Positions 8,898 through 18,055 of a stretch of DNA of 64,000 nt are shown here, one piece after another. The DNA comes from Phyllobacterium trifolii (GTDB lineage: Bacteria > Pseudomonadota > Alphaproteobacteria > Rhizobiales > Rhizobiaceae). The stretch lies in contig NZ_JACHXN010000019.1 in NCBI RefSeq assembly GCF_014192095.1, positions 1-64,000 of the forward strand, written 5' to 3'. Under the pieces are notes generated by a model that had not been told where the DNA came from, ran no database searches, and saw nothing but the letters and a program-made list of their open reading frames with translations. How positions within the stretch are numbered: the stretch's first letter is position 1; each line of letters starts with the position of its first letter. Made by a program: the position numbers and the translations under genes.

Positions 8898-10337
8898 CTA
8901 TGGGGCACTTATGGGAGGCCGACGTTTGTCCCAATGCAACTCCTGTTCCATAGTATGAGCAAGCCGCAGCAGAGTGGCTTCATCTCCGTAACGCCCGACC
9001 AATTGCACCCCGACAGGAATTCCGCTGTGCGTTTCGGCCACGGGGACTGACATGGCCGGCAGACCGGACATGTTGAACCCAAACAAATAGCCAGCATCGG
9101 ACCAACGATGTAAATATCGTTTGAGATCACCGTCTTCCATCGACCAATAACCGACAGGACGTGGAGTCTGAGTTAAAGTTGGGGTGATGAAGACATCGTA
9201 CGCGGCAAGGTCTTTCGCGATTTCTTGACTTGCTTTTCTGACGGCCGCGATACCATGAGCATAGTCGATTGCAGAGAGAGATCGACCGTATTCCAATAAG
9301 GACCAATTGAAGGGGGCAAGTTCCTGTTGTTCCACCGGTCTGCCGCTGACGCCTGCTAGTCTATCGAAATCGGCCGCAGTTTCCACGGCATTGATGACAT
9401 TATAGTGCAGCCAAGCCGCTTCGAGGGAGACTGACAATTCGTGTTGTTCCACGTGGTGACCGAGATTTGCGCATAAGCGAAGCGTTGCTTGAAGGGAGTC
9501 CATAACCTCGGGAGCGTATGGCTCCCCCCAAGGCTGCTTGAGTGCATAACCAATGCGCAACCCTTTGGGTGGAATCGCCAGCTGGCTCAACCACGGGCTT
9601 ATGGGCATGGGTGCTATATAGGGATCTCCGGGTACCGAGCCTGCAACACTATCAAGGTAAGCAGCTGTGTCCCGGACTGTGCGTGTTACGCATAATGTTG
9701 CAATGCTACCGTGCCAAAGATCAACGGTTTCCGGACCATACGTGATGCGCCCCCGTGAGGGCTTCAGACCGACGAGCCCACAGCATGATGCTGGCACGCG
9801 AATGGAGCCGCCGCCATCCGATGCCTCTGCGAGCGGCACCATGCGGGCGGCAACAGCAGCTCCTGCCCCCCCGCTCGAACCTCCCGATGTTATCTCTGGA
9901 TTCCACGGATTTAGTGTAGGTCCGTACAGCCGCGGTTCTGTTCCAATCGACCAGCCCCCCTCCGGCGCATTGGTGCGACCGAGCAGCAGAAAACCGGCGG
10001 CCTTGATCCGGCTGACCATATCTGAATCATGATCACAGACGAAATCCCGCATGTAACTAAGTCCGTTCGTCAGACTTGTTCCACGCCACATAGATCCAAT
10101 ATTCTTCAAAAAGAACGGGACGCCACCGAACGTTCCTACAGGTGGATTTAAGGCTGCCTTACGTGCCAAATCGAAAGTTTCGATTACCATTGCGTTGAGC
10201 CGCGGATTTAGCGCTTCGACAATAGCGATCGCGGTGTCCAATAGTTCCACTGGAGTCACCTGACGCTGGCGCACCAGCATCGCGAGTTCAAGCGCATCGC
10301 TTCTTGCATAGAGCTCTGTCAGATCGGAGGTCGCCAT
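8898..10337 (-). CDS. Amidase signature-family amidohydrolase
   Basis: The 479-residue protein has the Ser-cisSer-Lys triad of amidase signature enzymes: K78 in VPFFLKNIG, the glycine/serine-rich loop SGGSSGGAGAA with S154/S155, and S178 in DGGGSIRVPAS. These enzymes hydrolyse carboxamides and related bonds, and relatives include GatA and 6-aminohexanoate cyclic dimer hydrolase. No signal peptide is seen, so it should be cytoplasmic. It is the last gene of the eight-gene operon, 25 bases after the BtpA-like gene. This suggests that the imported compound, or an intermediate made from it, carries an amide bond. No GatB/GatC genes are nearby, so it is not the tRNA amidotransferase. Confidence 0.88.
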   Translation of the reverse strand: MATSDLTELYARSDALELAMLVRQRQVTPVELLDTAIAIVEALNPRLNAMVIETFDLARKAALNPPVGTFGGVPFFLKNIGSMWRGTSLTNGLSYMRDFVCDHDSDMVSRIKAAGFLLLGRTNAPEGGWSIGTEPRLYGPTLNPWNPEITSGGSSGGAGAAVAARMVPLAEASDGGGSIRVPASCCGLVGLKPSRGRITYGPETVDLWHGSIATLCVTRTVRDTAAYLDSVAGSVPGDPYIAPMPISPWLSQLAIPPKGLRIGYALKQPWGEPYAPEVMDSLQATLRLCANLGHHVEQHELSVSLEAAWLHYNVINAVETAADFDRLAGVSGRPVEQQELAPFNWSLLEYGRSLSAIDYAHGIAAVRKASQEIAKDLAAYDVFITPTLTQTPRPVGYWSMEDGDLKRYLHRWSDAGYLFGFNMSGLPAMSVPVAETHSGIPVGVQLVGRYGDEATLLRLAHTMEQELHWDKRRPPISAP

Positions 10338-10362
10338 GGCCGTAATTCCTCATCGCTCATCA

Positions 10363-11208
10363 TCAGTCGGCATTGTCGCGCAAAGGCCTGACTTGCTCCA
10401 CCAGCCTGCGGACCCGCTCGATCTCAACGGCGTTCCACCAGACACCATCGAACTTGAGGCTTGAACCAACGATCGCGCCGTCAAGTTTACGCAAGAGTTC
10501 GCCAGCATTGCCTGCCGTAATCCCGCTTCCCGCAATCACGGGTAGCTGTGTTCCGCTGCGCACTGCAGAGATTTCGGTCTCGGGCACAGAGTCTCCGGTA
10601 CGATTTCCGGTGGCAATGGTAACATCCGCACCGTAGAACTCCGCGTCAGCGGCCTGCTCACCGATCGAACGATCCCCGACGATGGCGTGCGATCCGTGTT
10701 TCACATGCACATCTGCAAATATGGCAACATCCTGTGCGTCGATCTGTTTGCGGTAACGCAGCGCCTTCGCGCTTTCTCCTTCGATAATACCCTCGTTGCT
10801 GACATAGGCATTTACCCACTGGTTGACGCGGACAAATTTAGCCCCGCTGGCTTTCGCGATCGCAAGCGATCCAATCGAACCATTGGCGAGAAGATTTATG
10901 CCAACAGGAACGCCAACATTGCGCGCCACTCTATCTGTAATCACCGTCATTGCCGCGATGATTTCCGGGCCGATTTCATGTGGTTTCAAGAACGGAATAT
11001 CGCCGTGGTTTTCTATAATGATGCCGTCCATACCACCCGCAACGAAGGCATCTGCATCGCTCAACGCCCGACTGATAATTGCTTCCATCGTTTCATTTGC
11101 ATATCGCGGGGTTCCAGGGAGAGGCAAAAGATGGACGTCCCCGATCAGTGGCTTTCTGATCTTGAAAATTTTGTCGAGGTAGGATGATCGTTGTTCCGAG
11201 ATAAGCAT
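10363..11208 (-). CDS. BtpA/SgcQ-family TIM-barrel protein
   Basis: This 281-residue protein shows the BtpA family pattern: an opening IGDVHLLPLPGTPRY, then GMDGIIIENHGDIPF, VGINLLANG, FADVHVKHGSHAI and a C-terminal GSGITAGNAGELL phosphate-loop-like segment with IVGSSLK. BtpA was linked to photosystem I biogenesis in cyanobacteria, while SgcQ of enterobacteria lies in a sugar gene cluster. The barrel with a terminal phosphate-binding loop suggests a phosphorylated sugar substrate. Its position behind a PfkB kinase fits an aldolase, isomerase or hydrolase acting on that kinase product. The reaction is not known from sequence. Confidence 0.82.
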   Translation of the reverse strand: MLISEQRSSYLDKIFKIRKPLIGDVHLLPLPGTPRYANETMEAIISRALSDADAFVAGGMDGIIIENHGDIPFLKPHEIGPEIIAAMTVITDRVARNVGVPVGINLLANGSIGSLAIAKASGAKFVRVNQWVNAYVSNEGIIEGESAKALRYRKQIDAQDVAIFADVHVKHGSHAIVGDRSIGEQAADAEFYGADVTIATGNRTGDSVPETEISAVRSGTQLPVIAGSGITAGNAGELLRKLDGAIVGSSLKFDGVWWNAVEIERVRRLVEQVRPLRDNAD

Positions 11209-11229
11209 CTTGCTTCCAATTTATTGAGT

Positions 11230-12171
11230 TCATGATCGACTGCCGCCGGAAGACAGCGGGCGTATTGCTGCCTCCACTATTTGCAGCCTTGTCAGTTTCT
11301 CGTCGGCTGTTGGCTGCTTGGTGGCCAGCGCACCGGATGCTTCCACGATGTAGGATGAGGAGACAGTCGCCATTGCCGCGCAGCCGACTGGAGACTTGCC
11401 TGCAGCCAATCCTGCGACAAATCCACCGCAATAACCGTCTCCAGCCCCGGTAGTGTCCCTGACATTGGCGGGCAGTGCGGGCACGTGGGTGAGCGTTCCC
11501 GTTCGAGCCTCACACACAAGCGACCCTCGCGCTCCAAGCTTGGCAACCATATGGCATTTGTAACGAATAGCATTTTCCTGAAGCCAGGATTCAAGGCTGG
11601 ATGGCTGCCATATGCGCTCAATCTCCGCTTGGCTTGGCAAGAAGGCCGTAAGATGGGAGAGGAAATCCAGTTCAAGGTACATCGAAGATTCGATGAAATT
11701 GTCGGACAGAATGTCCATCGCCAAAATTGGTTTGGTTTTTAGTGAGCCAAGTTTTTTCGCATTGGAAATGGAACTCGCGGGCCCCTGCGGAGCAATATGG
11801 AACGCGCTGGCTCGGGCGTAAGATTCCGGTAGCGGCCCGCGTTGTTCATCAAGACCGAGAGCATCGGAAGAGGAAAGTTTTGGTACCTGCTGTTTGTGAA
11901 TGTCGCTCTCATGCAGCAACCACAATTCCAGGCCATTGCCTTGGCATTGACCGATGCCTGACGCGTCAATCCCGCGTTCTTCAATCAGCCTGCATGTTTG
12001 AGCAAAATAAGGCTTGCCGGCCACTGAGTGAATGCCAACCCCTTCGCTCCATATGTGAGCGCCCACCGCCGAATAGAGTGCGCCTCCGCCCTGCACGGCC
12101 ATCGAGCATGTGCCGTTGGCGAGGATAATATCGTCCGTTGTCAGCCAACCAATAGTGACAACGTTTATCAT
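11230..12171 (-). CDS. PfkB-family carbohydrate kinase
   Basis: A 313-residue ribokinase-fold protein. The N-terminus carries a substrate-binding GGGALYSAVGA segment (about residues 28-38), matching the usual GG..N.A motif in looser form. The C-terminus has the family signature DTTGAGDGYCGGF with D245 as the expected catalytic base and an anion hole GAGD. It starts within the stop of the upstream hydrolase gene (ATGA), so the two are coupled. It should phosphorylate the sugar, or a sugar released from the imported compound, in the cytoplasm. Weak conservation of the substrate lid leaves the sugar open. Confidence 0.85.
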   Translation of the reverse strand: MINVVTIGWLTTDDIILANGTCSMAVQGGGALYSAVGAHIWSEGVGIHSVAGKPYFAQTCRLIEERGIDASGIGQCQGNGLELWLLHESDIHKQQVPKLSSSDALGLDEQRGPLPESYARASAFHIAPQGPASSISNAKKLGSLKTKPILAMDILSDNFIESSMYLELDFLSHLTAFLPSQAEIERIWQPSSLESWLQENAIRYKCHMVAKLGARGSLVCEARTGTLTHVPALPANVRDTTGAGDGYCGGFVAGLAAGKSPVGCAAMATVSSSYIVEASGALATKQPTADEKLTRLQIVEAAIRPLSSGGSRS

Positions 12172-13382
12172 ACGTGGCCTCCACGGTCATTCAGACAACG
12201 GATAACTGGCTGGAGCATTGCCGCATAGACAAGGGCTTTGGATAGATCCACGATGTCCGAGAGAGCGGCCTGAGGTGAAGCGAGATCGAAGTGGCGGTTT
12301 ATGCCAGGGAATCCAAGGAGCAGAATATTGGGCGTCTTTAGCATCACGCTGATATCGTCACTACGTGAGGTGTAAATGTTGTTGGATTCTTGAACCTTTG
12401 TACCCAGTCCCGGCAAGAGATCGATTAAATGCCGCGCCAATGCATATAAGCTTGGTGGCGTCACCGCGCCTCGGGCAAGACTCGAGAATTCACTGAGGAC
12501 TGCACCCTCGCCTATGCGTACGGAATTCTGGGGCTCGGAGGTCATTTCTTCCGTGTTCAAGGTCATACCGGCCTGCTGCATATCGGCAATGATCGCCAGA
12601 TCCGGAGGCGGAAGCTGATCGATGATGCGTGATCCTCCCCTACCCATGACCTGATTACCGGATCCGGTCGGTCCTTCTTCCTCATCCGGGAAAGCGAACA
12701 GCGCATTGACACCCGCTTCGGCCAAGAGTGGAGCGGCCACTGCCAGCGCGGACACTCCGCCGGCATTGTCAAAATGCCCGGTCCAATATCCATCCTCCTG
12801 CGGCAAGCACGGCGTTACCGGAACCACGCGATCCCCTGGTCGAAGACGGGTCGATTGATCCTTTGGCCTAAAAAAGGCATTTCCCAATTCCGACTCAATC
12901 CAGCCGTCGTCGACGACAAAGTAACGCTCGTTCAGCAGATCGTAACGGTAGGCTTGTGCCTGCCGTGTTCCATTAATGGTGAGATGGTAGCAGAATGGGA
13001 CAAGCGGGAATCTGCGTCCATCGAACGGTCGCGTCAAGTAACTGATCGTGTCCATATGTGCGAAATACCATAGGGGCTTTGGCAATGACTGGTCACCTGC
13101 AATCAATACCGTGCTGGCTGTATTGCGAAAGTTGGAATCAAGAACCAGCTGCCCGTCTTTCAATGCCCCGTCGCTTCTGAGAAGATCTTGCAGGACCGGC
13201 GCGCGCATGGCAGTTGCTGCCGTTGATGGTGCAGGTGTGTCAGCGATTGCCGTCAGATAGCGGGCAATCCTGTCGGGGGTGATGTAGGCGTCGACGCCCG
13301 GTTGCATATCCCGCAACTTTTCTGAAAGGTTGGCCAAATGATCTGCAATGGATGCTAGGGACGAGAGATTTGAATTTCGCAT
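12168..13382 (-). CDS. M20/M42-like zinc metallohydrolase
   Basis: The 404-residue protein has the ligand set of co-catalytic zinc peptidases and deacylases in order: FAHMDT (H and D), GHFDNAGG (bridging D), PDEEEGP (catalytic and ligand E), IIADMQ (D) and GINRHFD (last H). A large insert between the first two motifs matches the satellite domain of this clan. Known members are aminopeptidases, carboxypeptidases and N-acyl hydrolases. No signal peptide is seen. It overlaps the permease by TGATG and the PfkB gene by ATGA. Two hydrolases (this and the amidase) in one sugar operon suggest a substrate with an amide- or peptide-linked part. Confidence 0.82.
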   Translation of the reverse strand: MRNSNLSSLASIADHLANLSEKLRDMQPGVDAYITPDRIARYLTAIADTPAPSTAATAMRAPVLQDLLRSDGALKDGQLVLDSNFRNTASTVLIAGDQSLPKPLWYFAHMDTISYLTRPFDGRRFPLVPFCYHLTINGTRQAQAYRYDLLNERYFVVDDGWIESELGNAFFRPKDQSTRLRPGDRVVPVTPCLPQEDGYWTGHFDNAGGVSALAVAAPLLAEAGVNALFAFPDEEEGPTGSGNQVMGRGGSRIIDQLPPPDLAIIADMQQAGMTLNTEEMTSEPQNSVRIGEGAVLSEFSSLARGAVTPPSLYALARHLIDLLPGLGTKVQESNNIYTSRSDDISVMLKTPNILLLGFPGINRHFDLASPQAALSDIVDLSKALVYAAMLQPVIRCLNDRGGHV

Positions 13383-14344
13383 CAGGACCGGCCAGACCGA
13401 GACATGAAATATACGGCAACAACAATTAGGGCACCCTTGAAGAGTTGCTGTACATAGGGGTCGACGCCCGTAAGGTTGAGGATGTTTGCCAGAACACCGA
13501 TAATCAAAGTGCCAAGAAACGTGCCCCCAACGGAGCCTTTACCGCCAAAGAGTGAGGTGCCGCCGACAACAACAGCGGCGATCGCATCAAGTTCGTAGCC
13601 TTGGCCTGCGATTGGTGTGCCGATGCTCAGCTGCGAGGCATAAACGAGCCCGGCCAATCCCGAAACCCCGCCAGCTATGACATAAACGATGATCTTGTAG
13701 AGGCGCACCGGAACACCCGACAGTCTCGCCGCTTCTTCGTTGGACCCGATGGCGTAGACACTGCGGCCGAATGCCGTGAGGGAGAGAATTATTGCGCTAA
13801 CGGCAAGGATTGCGAGAAGGATGAGCGATGGAATGGGGATACCGAACAGGTAGTCGTTGCCAAGATCATAAAAGGCTTCGTTGAGGATCGGGATGGGCGT
13901 ACCGCCAGTGTAGAGAAAAGCTAGGCCACGTGCGAAAGACAGCATTCCAAGTGTCATGATAAACGGTGGTATGCCAGCAGATGCGACACCCAGACCATTG
14001 ACCAGACCTGCGGCCATTGCCACCAATAGTCCGAGCGGGATAGCAATCGCCATGCTGTGAGTTTCTAAAAGACCTGCGTAGATGACAACTGACAGTCCGA
14101 GGATAGATCCGACCGAGAGATCAATCCCGCGCGTCAAAATGACGAAGGTCATGCCAATCGCGAGAATGCCGACAATGGCCACCTGCCGCAGAATGTTCAA
14201 AAGGTTCGCCGGTGTCAAAAACCTGTCGGAGAGAAAAGAGGCCGCGATCACAAGGATAATGAGGGCAGCCAATACGCCTACTCTCCGCCATATCCTGGCG
14301 GCTGACACGGAGTAGGTTTGGAAAGACGTAGGAGTTTTCAGCAT
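13382..14344 (-). CDS. Ribose-type ABC transporter permease (RbsC family)
   Basis: A 320-residue inner-membrane protein with about eight to ten hydrophobic segments. The conserved RbsC region GMTFVILTRGIDLSVGS is at about residues 80-96 and GGTSLFGGKGSVGGTFLG near residue 270. Permeases of this family form a homodimer pore for a two-domain ATPase, here the next upstream gene. It ends in TGATG shared with the hydrolase start. The ATG at 14344 begins 25 bases after the ATPase stop. Confidence 0.92.
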   Translation of the reverse strand: MLKTPTSFQTYSVSAARIWRRVGVLAALIILVIAASFLSDRFLTPANLLNILRQVAIVGILAIGMTFVILTRGIDLSVGSILGLSVVIYAGLLETHSMAIAIPLGLLVAMAAGLVNGLGVASAGIPPFIMTLGMLSFARGLAFLYTGGTPIPILNEAFYDLGNDYLFGIPIPSLILLAILAVSAIILSLTAFGRSVYAIGSNEEAARLSGVPVRLYKIIVYVIAGGVSGLAGLVYASQLSIGTPIAGQGYELDAIAAVVVGGTSLFGGKGSVGGTFLGTLIIGVLANILNLTGVDPYVQQLFKGALIVVAVYFMSRSGRS

Positions 14345-14369
14345 TTGAATTGAATCTTCCGGTTATGGA

Positions 14370-15857
14370 TCATTCGGCCAAAGCGGCCGCTCGCATGATT
14401 GTGTTTTCGCTTGCTTCATCGCGCGACAAGGTGACTGCAACTTTGCCCCGGCGCAAAACCACGATCCGGTCCGCCAGTCTCAGAATCTCCTCCATCTCAG
14501 ATGAAATGAGGATGACGCACATGCCAGACCTGACCAATTCATTGATCAAGCTGTAGATTTCGCTTTTTGCACCGATATCGACTCCTCTTGTGGGTTCGTC
14601 GAAGATGAGAATACGTGGTTCGACGGCAAGGGCCCGGGCGATGAGAACCTTCTGTTGGTTTCCGCCGCTGAGAGTACGGATTTCCGCATCGGGGCCTGAC
14701 ATGCGGACGTCAAGCCGCTTGACGGCCCCTTTGACGTAGCGCCGTTCCAATGAACGGTTTAAAAAGCCGAGTTTGCGAAAGCGGGCCAGATTAGAAATGG
14801 TCGCGTTTTCCAGGACAGATCTGTTGGGTAAGAGACCAAGCGTCTTTCTGTCTTCGCTGACATAGGAAATGCCGAACCTGGCGGCAGTATTTGGACTGCG
14901 CAATCGCACAGCTTTACCGAAAACCTTGATTGTTCCGGATGTCGGGCGGATTATCCCGGCAACGGCCTTTGCTACTTCGGTTCGCCCCGCGCCGATGAGG
15001 CCTGCCAATCCCACAATCTCGCCTTGGCGCGCGATGAAAGATACGTCATCGAAAGTGCCCCGAAGGCCGAGATGGCTAACCTCGAGGGCGGGCGAGCCGA
15101 ATTCGCGAACCTGTACATCATGGATCGGAAATTCTCTCCCGATCATCCTGGCTACCAGCCAATCCTGGTCAATCGCTGAAACCTTACTGACGCCGGTTCG
15201 CGACCCGTCCCGCAATACGGTTACCGTGTCAGCAATGCGAAAAATTTCCTCGAGGTGATGCGAAATGAAAACAATACCTATTCCCTCAGTCTTTAGTTTT
15301 GCCACCAGGTCAAATAGCGTCGACACCATGCTTTCGTCGAGGACAGCTGTCGGTTCATCGAGAATGAGCACTTTTGCCTGGAAGGAAATGGCCTTGGCAA
15401 TCTCCACCATCTGCTGCTGGGCAATACTAAGTTCCCCGACGGGACGTACAGGATCGATATCGATCATCAGCCGTTTCAAGAGTTCCCTGGTATGCTCCCG
15501 TATGCGCCTGCGGTCCACCAAACCCCACCTTGTGTGTGGAAAGTGGCCAAGAAAAATATTCTCCTCCGCTGATAGATGCGGAGCGAGAGACAACTCCTGG
15601 TGGATCACAACAACACCCTCGGCAATCGCATCCCGGGGCGATCGAAGTGTCGTTTCGACACCCTCAATCAGCAACTTTCCTCTGTCAGGCCTGTGAACGC
15701 CCGCCAATGTCTTGATCAGTGTCGACTTTCCAGCGCCATTCTCACCGACGACAGCGTGGACTTCTCCGGCATGGACCGTAAAATCCACGCCGGAAAGTAC
15801 AACATTTCCGTCAAACGCCTTCGTCAGCGCTACAGCTTCAAGAAGGATTTTGTCCAT
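14370..15857 (-). CDS. Ribose-type ABC transporter ATPase, two ATPase domains (RbsA family)
   Basis: This 495-residue protein has two tandem ATPase domains, as RbsA-type proteins do. The first has Walker A GENGAGKST, signature LSIAQQQMVEIAKA and Walker B ILDEPTAVLD. The second has the degenerate Walker A GLIGAGRTE, an intact signature LSGGNQQKVLIARAL and IFDEPTRGVDIG. The degenerate second site is normal for the family. It energises the RbsC-like permease and lies between the binding protein and the permease in the operon. Confidence 0.94.
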   Translation of the reverse strand: MDKILLEAVALTKAFDGNVVLSGVDFTVHAGEVHAVVGENGAGKSTLIKTLAGVHRPDRGKLLIEGVETTLRSPRDAIAEGVVVIHQELSLAPHLSAEENIFLGHFPHTRWGLVDRRRIREHTRELLKRLMIDIDPVRPVGELSIAQQQMVEIAKAISFQAKVLILDEPTAVLDESMVSTLFDLVAKLKTEGIGIVFISHHLEEIFRIADTVTVLRDGSRTGVSKVSAIDQDWLVARMIGREFPIHDVQVREFGSPALEVSHLGLRGTFDDVSFIARQGEIVGLAGLIGAGRTEVAKAVAGIIRPTSGTIKVFGKAVRLRSPNTAARFGISYVSEDRKTLGLLPNRSVLENATISNLARFRKLGFLNRSLERRYVKGAVKRLDVRMSGPDAEIRTLSGGNQQKVLIARALAVEPRILIFDEPTRGVDIGAKSEIYSLINELVRSGMCVILISSEMEEILRLADRIVVLRRGKVAVTLSRDEASENTIMRAAALAE

Positions 15858-15938
15858 TCCGATTGTCCTGCACTATGCGTGAGCGAGCATCACAAGTTGT
15901 CTGGCCAGAATTCATATCCCGGCCAGGACTGTCTCGCG

Positions 15939-17042
15939 TTACTTGCACGGATCAAGCGTGGGCTCAAAGTTGCCCCAGCCACGACCGATCCATTCATCGG
16001 CATTGTCGGCCACCACTGTCGGAGAATCCGGTAACTGAAGGCGCTTGCCGGGCATATCGTAATCTTGCGTGCCGGGTATTTCCTTCCCCATTAATTTGTA
16101 AAGTGCGGCACGGAGACCGACATCCGCTATAAACGGGGTATAGTTTCCATCAGCGCTGAAGGTTCCGGCTTTGACGGATTTGAATCCGGCATTGGAACCG
16201 TCAAATGTGTAATGCCGGATGTGATCGCCACAACGCTTTGCCCGTGCAATGGCAAGCTGCGCGCCCCAAGACGATTCCTCCGCGTGCGAGAAGACAGCGT
16301 TGATATCCGAATGCGCCGTCAGGAAATCCTCCATGAGGGGTACCGCCGGTTCGCGTATCCATTGGCCATCGCCGACAGCCAGGACTTTGATATCCGGATA
16401 TTTTGCCAGGACATTCTTCATGCCTTGATCACGATCCACAGCTGGAGAAGATCCCTTGAGGCCGGTAATGACAACGATATTGCCCTTCCCGCCAAGATCC
16501 TTGGCCATGTGCTCAGCGACTTGTTCCGCCATGGTGACATTACTTTGGCCGATAAACAGCGTTTTGTCCGTTGGCACGTCGCGGTCCATGACGATAAGCG
16601 GTATGCCGGCGCTTTGGACGGCTCTCGCCGCCGGGACAAGGGCAGCCGATTCTACGGGGCTAAGCAGAACGGCATTCACACCGCGGGCCAATAGATCGCG
16701 GACATCGTTGCTCTGCTTGGCGACATCGACGTTGCCGTCGAGTATAACAAGCTTGACGTTAGGGTGACGGCAGGCTTCAGCCTGGAGCGACTCCAGCATC
16801 GAGACACGCCAGGGATGGTTGAATGCAGTCTGCGAGAAGCCGATGGTAATATCTTTGGTATCTCCACCAATAGCAATCGGACCTTCGTCAAGCGGCAGAA
16901 CCGATGTGAATGGGAGCTGTTTGTAATCCGCCAAGAGCTGCGTACAGGTCTTCTGCGAGATAGGCTGGGCGTCCTCTGCATATGCGGAAGATGCGGGAGG
17001 CAGGACGGCGATTGATAAAATGGTGAGCAAACGTTTCAACAT
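15939..17042 (-). CDS. Periplasmic sugar-binding protein of a ribose-type ABC transporter
   Basis: The start at 17042 gives a clear signal peptide: MLKRLLTILSIAVLPPASSAYA, shown here as its first part MLKRLLTILSIAVLPP, with cleavage expected after AYA. AGGGGAA precedes the ATG. The mature protein has the RbsB-type fold: IGFSQTAFNHPWRVSM, VDVAKQSNDVRDLLARGVNAVLL and PLIVMDRDVP are typical elements. At 367 residues it is longer than RbsB, with an extra N-terminal stretch of about 50 residues holding C31-region cysteine. A disulfide with the C-terminal cysteines (KRCGDH, DPCK) is possible. It delivers the substrate to the permease. Confidence 0.9.
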   Translation of the reverse strand: MLKRLLTILSIAVLPPASSAYAEDAQPISQKTCTQLLADYKQLPFTSVLPLDEGPIAIGGDTKDITIGFSQTAFNHPWRVSMLESLQAEACRHPNVKLVILDGNVDVAKQSNDVRDLLARGVNAVLLSPVESAALVPAARAVQSAGIPLIVMDRDVPTDKTLFIGQSNVTMAEQVAEHMAKDLGGKGNIVVITGLKGSSPAVDRDQGMKNVLAKYPDIKVLAVGDGQWIREPAVPLMEDFLTAHSDINAVFSHAEESSWGAQLAIARAKRCGDHIRHYTFDGSNAGFKSVKAGTFSADGNYTPFIADVGLRAALYKLMGKEIPGTQDYDMPGKRLQLPDSPTVVADNADEWIGRGWGNFEPTLDPCK

Positions 17043-17140
17043 GCTTTGGTTCCCCTTTGCCTTGATGGCGATACATTGATGAACGGTAGTTCTGGAAAGC
17101 TTGATACGCTCCTTCTGTTTGGTGGATACGAGTGGGCTCC

Positions 17141-17893
17141 TTATCGTTTGGCGAGCCAACTCACGATATTGAGCCAGAGTATGGGATAACCTTCCCACGC
17201 TACGAATTCCGGCGGACCCCAGTGGGGGCCACAGTCGGATGAAAAGATGGCGCTCCGTCCAGCGCCGGGTTGACGCACTGCGATGAAGGGCTGGTCGCCA
17301 AAACGTGCCACAAGATGAGCATCGGGATGCAAGGTAGACTTATTGAATCCTAGAAAATGCGGCCACTCGGTCAGACCAGCAACTGTAGGATGTGCCGTAT
17401 CGACAATCTCGGGCCGGATACCCTGCGGCTGTTCGCTCCTGTCATCAGATGCTTGAAGTGAAACAGGCAGAATCCCTTCGACCGGACTATCTTTGTAATT
17501 ACCTTTGGCCTGGATGCCCTGAAAGGTCAGATATCCGCCAACCATCAGCAAACCGCCACCACCGCGCACAAAATCGGCAAGCAACTGCAGCCGGTTGCCT
17601 GATCGCTCCGATCGTATGATTGTGCGGTCCGGTAGAAGAAGTGTGTTCGCGCCAATATCGCTGAGGACCACCACGTCGAACTTATCGAGTTCTTCCTTGC
17701 TTGTCGGAAAACTGTCTGCAGCAATATGGCTCGGCTGGTATGTCACATCCACGCCAGCATCGCAAAGGGCTGCGATCATTTCGGTTCCGCCCTCATGATA
17801 GGAGGACATTTCGAAAGAATCGAAACCTTTCACATGTATGCTATGCGTCATCCAGGACTCACCGGCAAATAGAAGTTTTATAGGTTCAGACAT
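17141..17893 (-). CDS. ThuA-like/DUF1355 class I glutamine amidotransferase-like protein
   Basis: This 250-residue protein begins with KLLFAGESWMTHSIHVKG and has FVRGGGGLLMVGGYLTFQG in the middle. These features match the group of glutamine amidotransferase-like proteins related to ThuA (DUF1355). Such proteins share the GATase fold but often lack the full Cys-His-Glu triad, and their reactions are mostly unknown; ThuA takes part in trehalose breakdown. It is the first gene of the operon, 98 bases ahead of the binding protein and divergent from the GntR gene. A role in transforming the imported sugar is inferred. Confidence 0.78.
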   Translation of the reverse strand: MSEPIKLLFAGESWMTHSIHVKGFDSFEMSSYHEGGTEMIAALCDAGVDVTYQPSHIAADSFPTSKEELDKFDVVVLSDIGANTLLLPDRTIIRSERSGNRLQLLADFVRGGGGLLMVGGYLTFQGIQAKGNYKDSPVEGILPVSLQASDDRSEQPQGIRPEIVDTAHPTVAGLTEWPHFLGFNKSTLHPDAHLVARFGDQPFIAVRQPGAGRSAIFSSDCGPHWGPPEFVAWEGYPILWLNIVSWLAKR

Positions 17894-18055
17894 GCGTGAA
17901 GGTGCCTTTTAACTTGTTGGTTTGTCCGATAAATCTGCAGAGTTCGAAGTTGGATGATTGCCTATATCGTGAGGTCGGGAAATGAGCGTTGAATGGTCTG
18001 GACAGCACACAATCTTGCATAAACTCCACTTGCATTGTCATGACGTTCGTACGAT
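17894..18055. promoter_or_regulatory. Divergent promoter region of the sugar operon and its GntR regulator
   Basis: The 162 bases between the divergent genes contain short palindromes near the regulator start: GTCATGAC at 18037-18044 and TCGTACGA at 18047-18054. Either could be part of a GntR operator. They are short enough to occur by chance, and I see no clear repeated site like that at 3.7 kb. Confidence 0.35.
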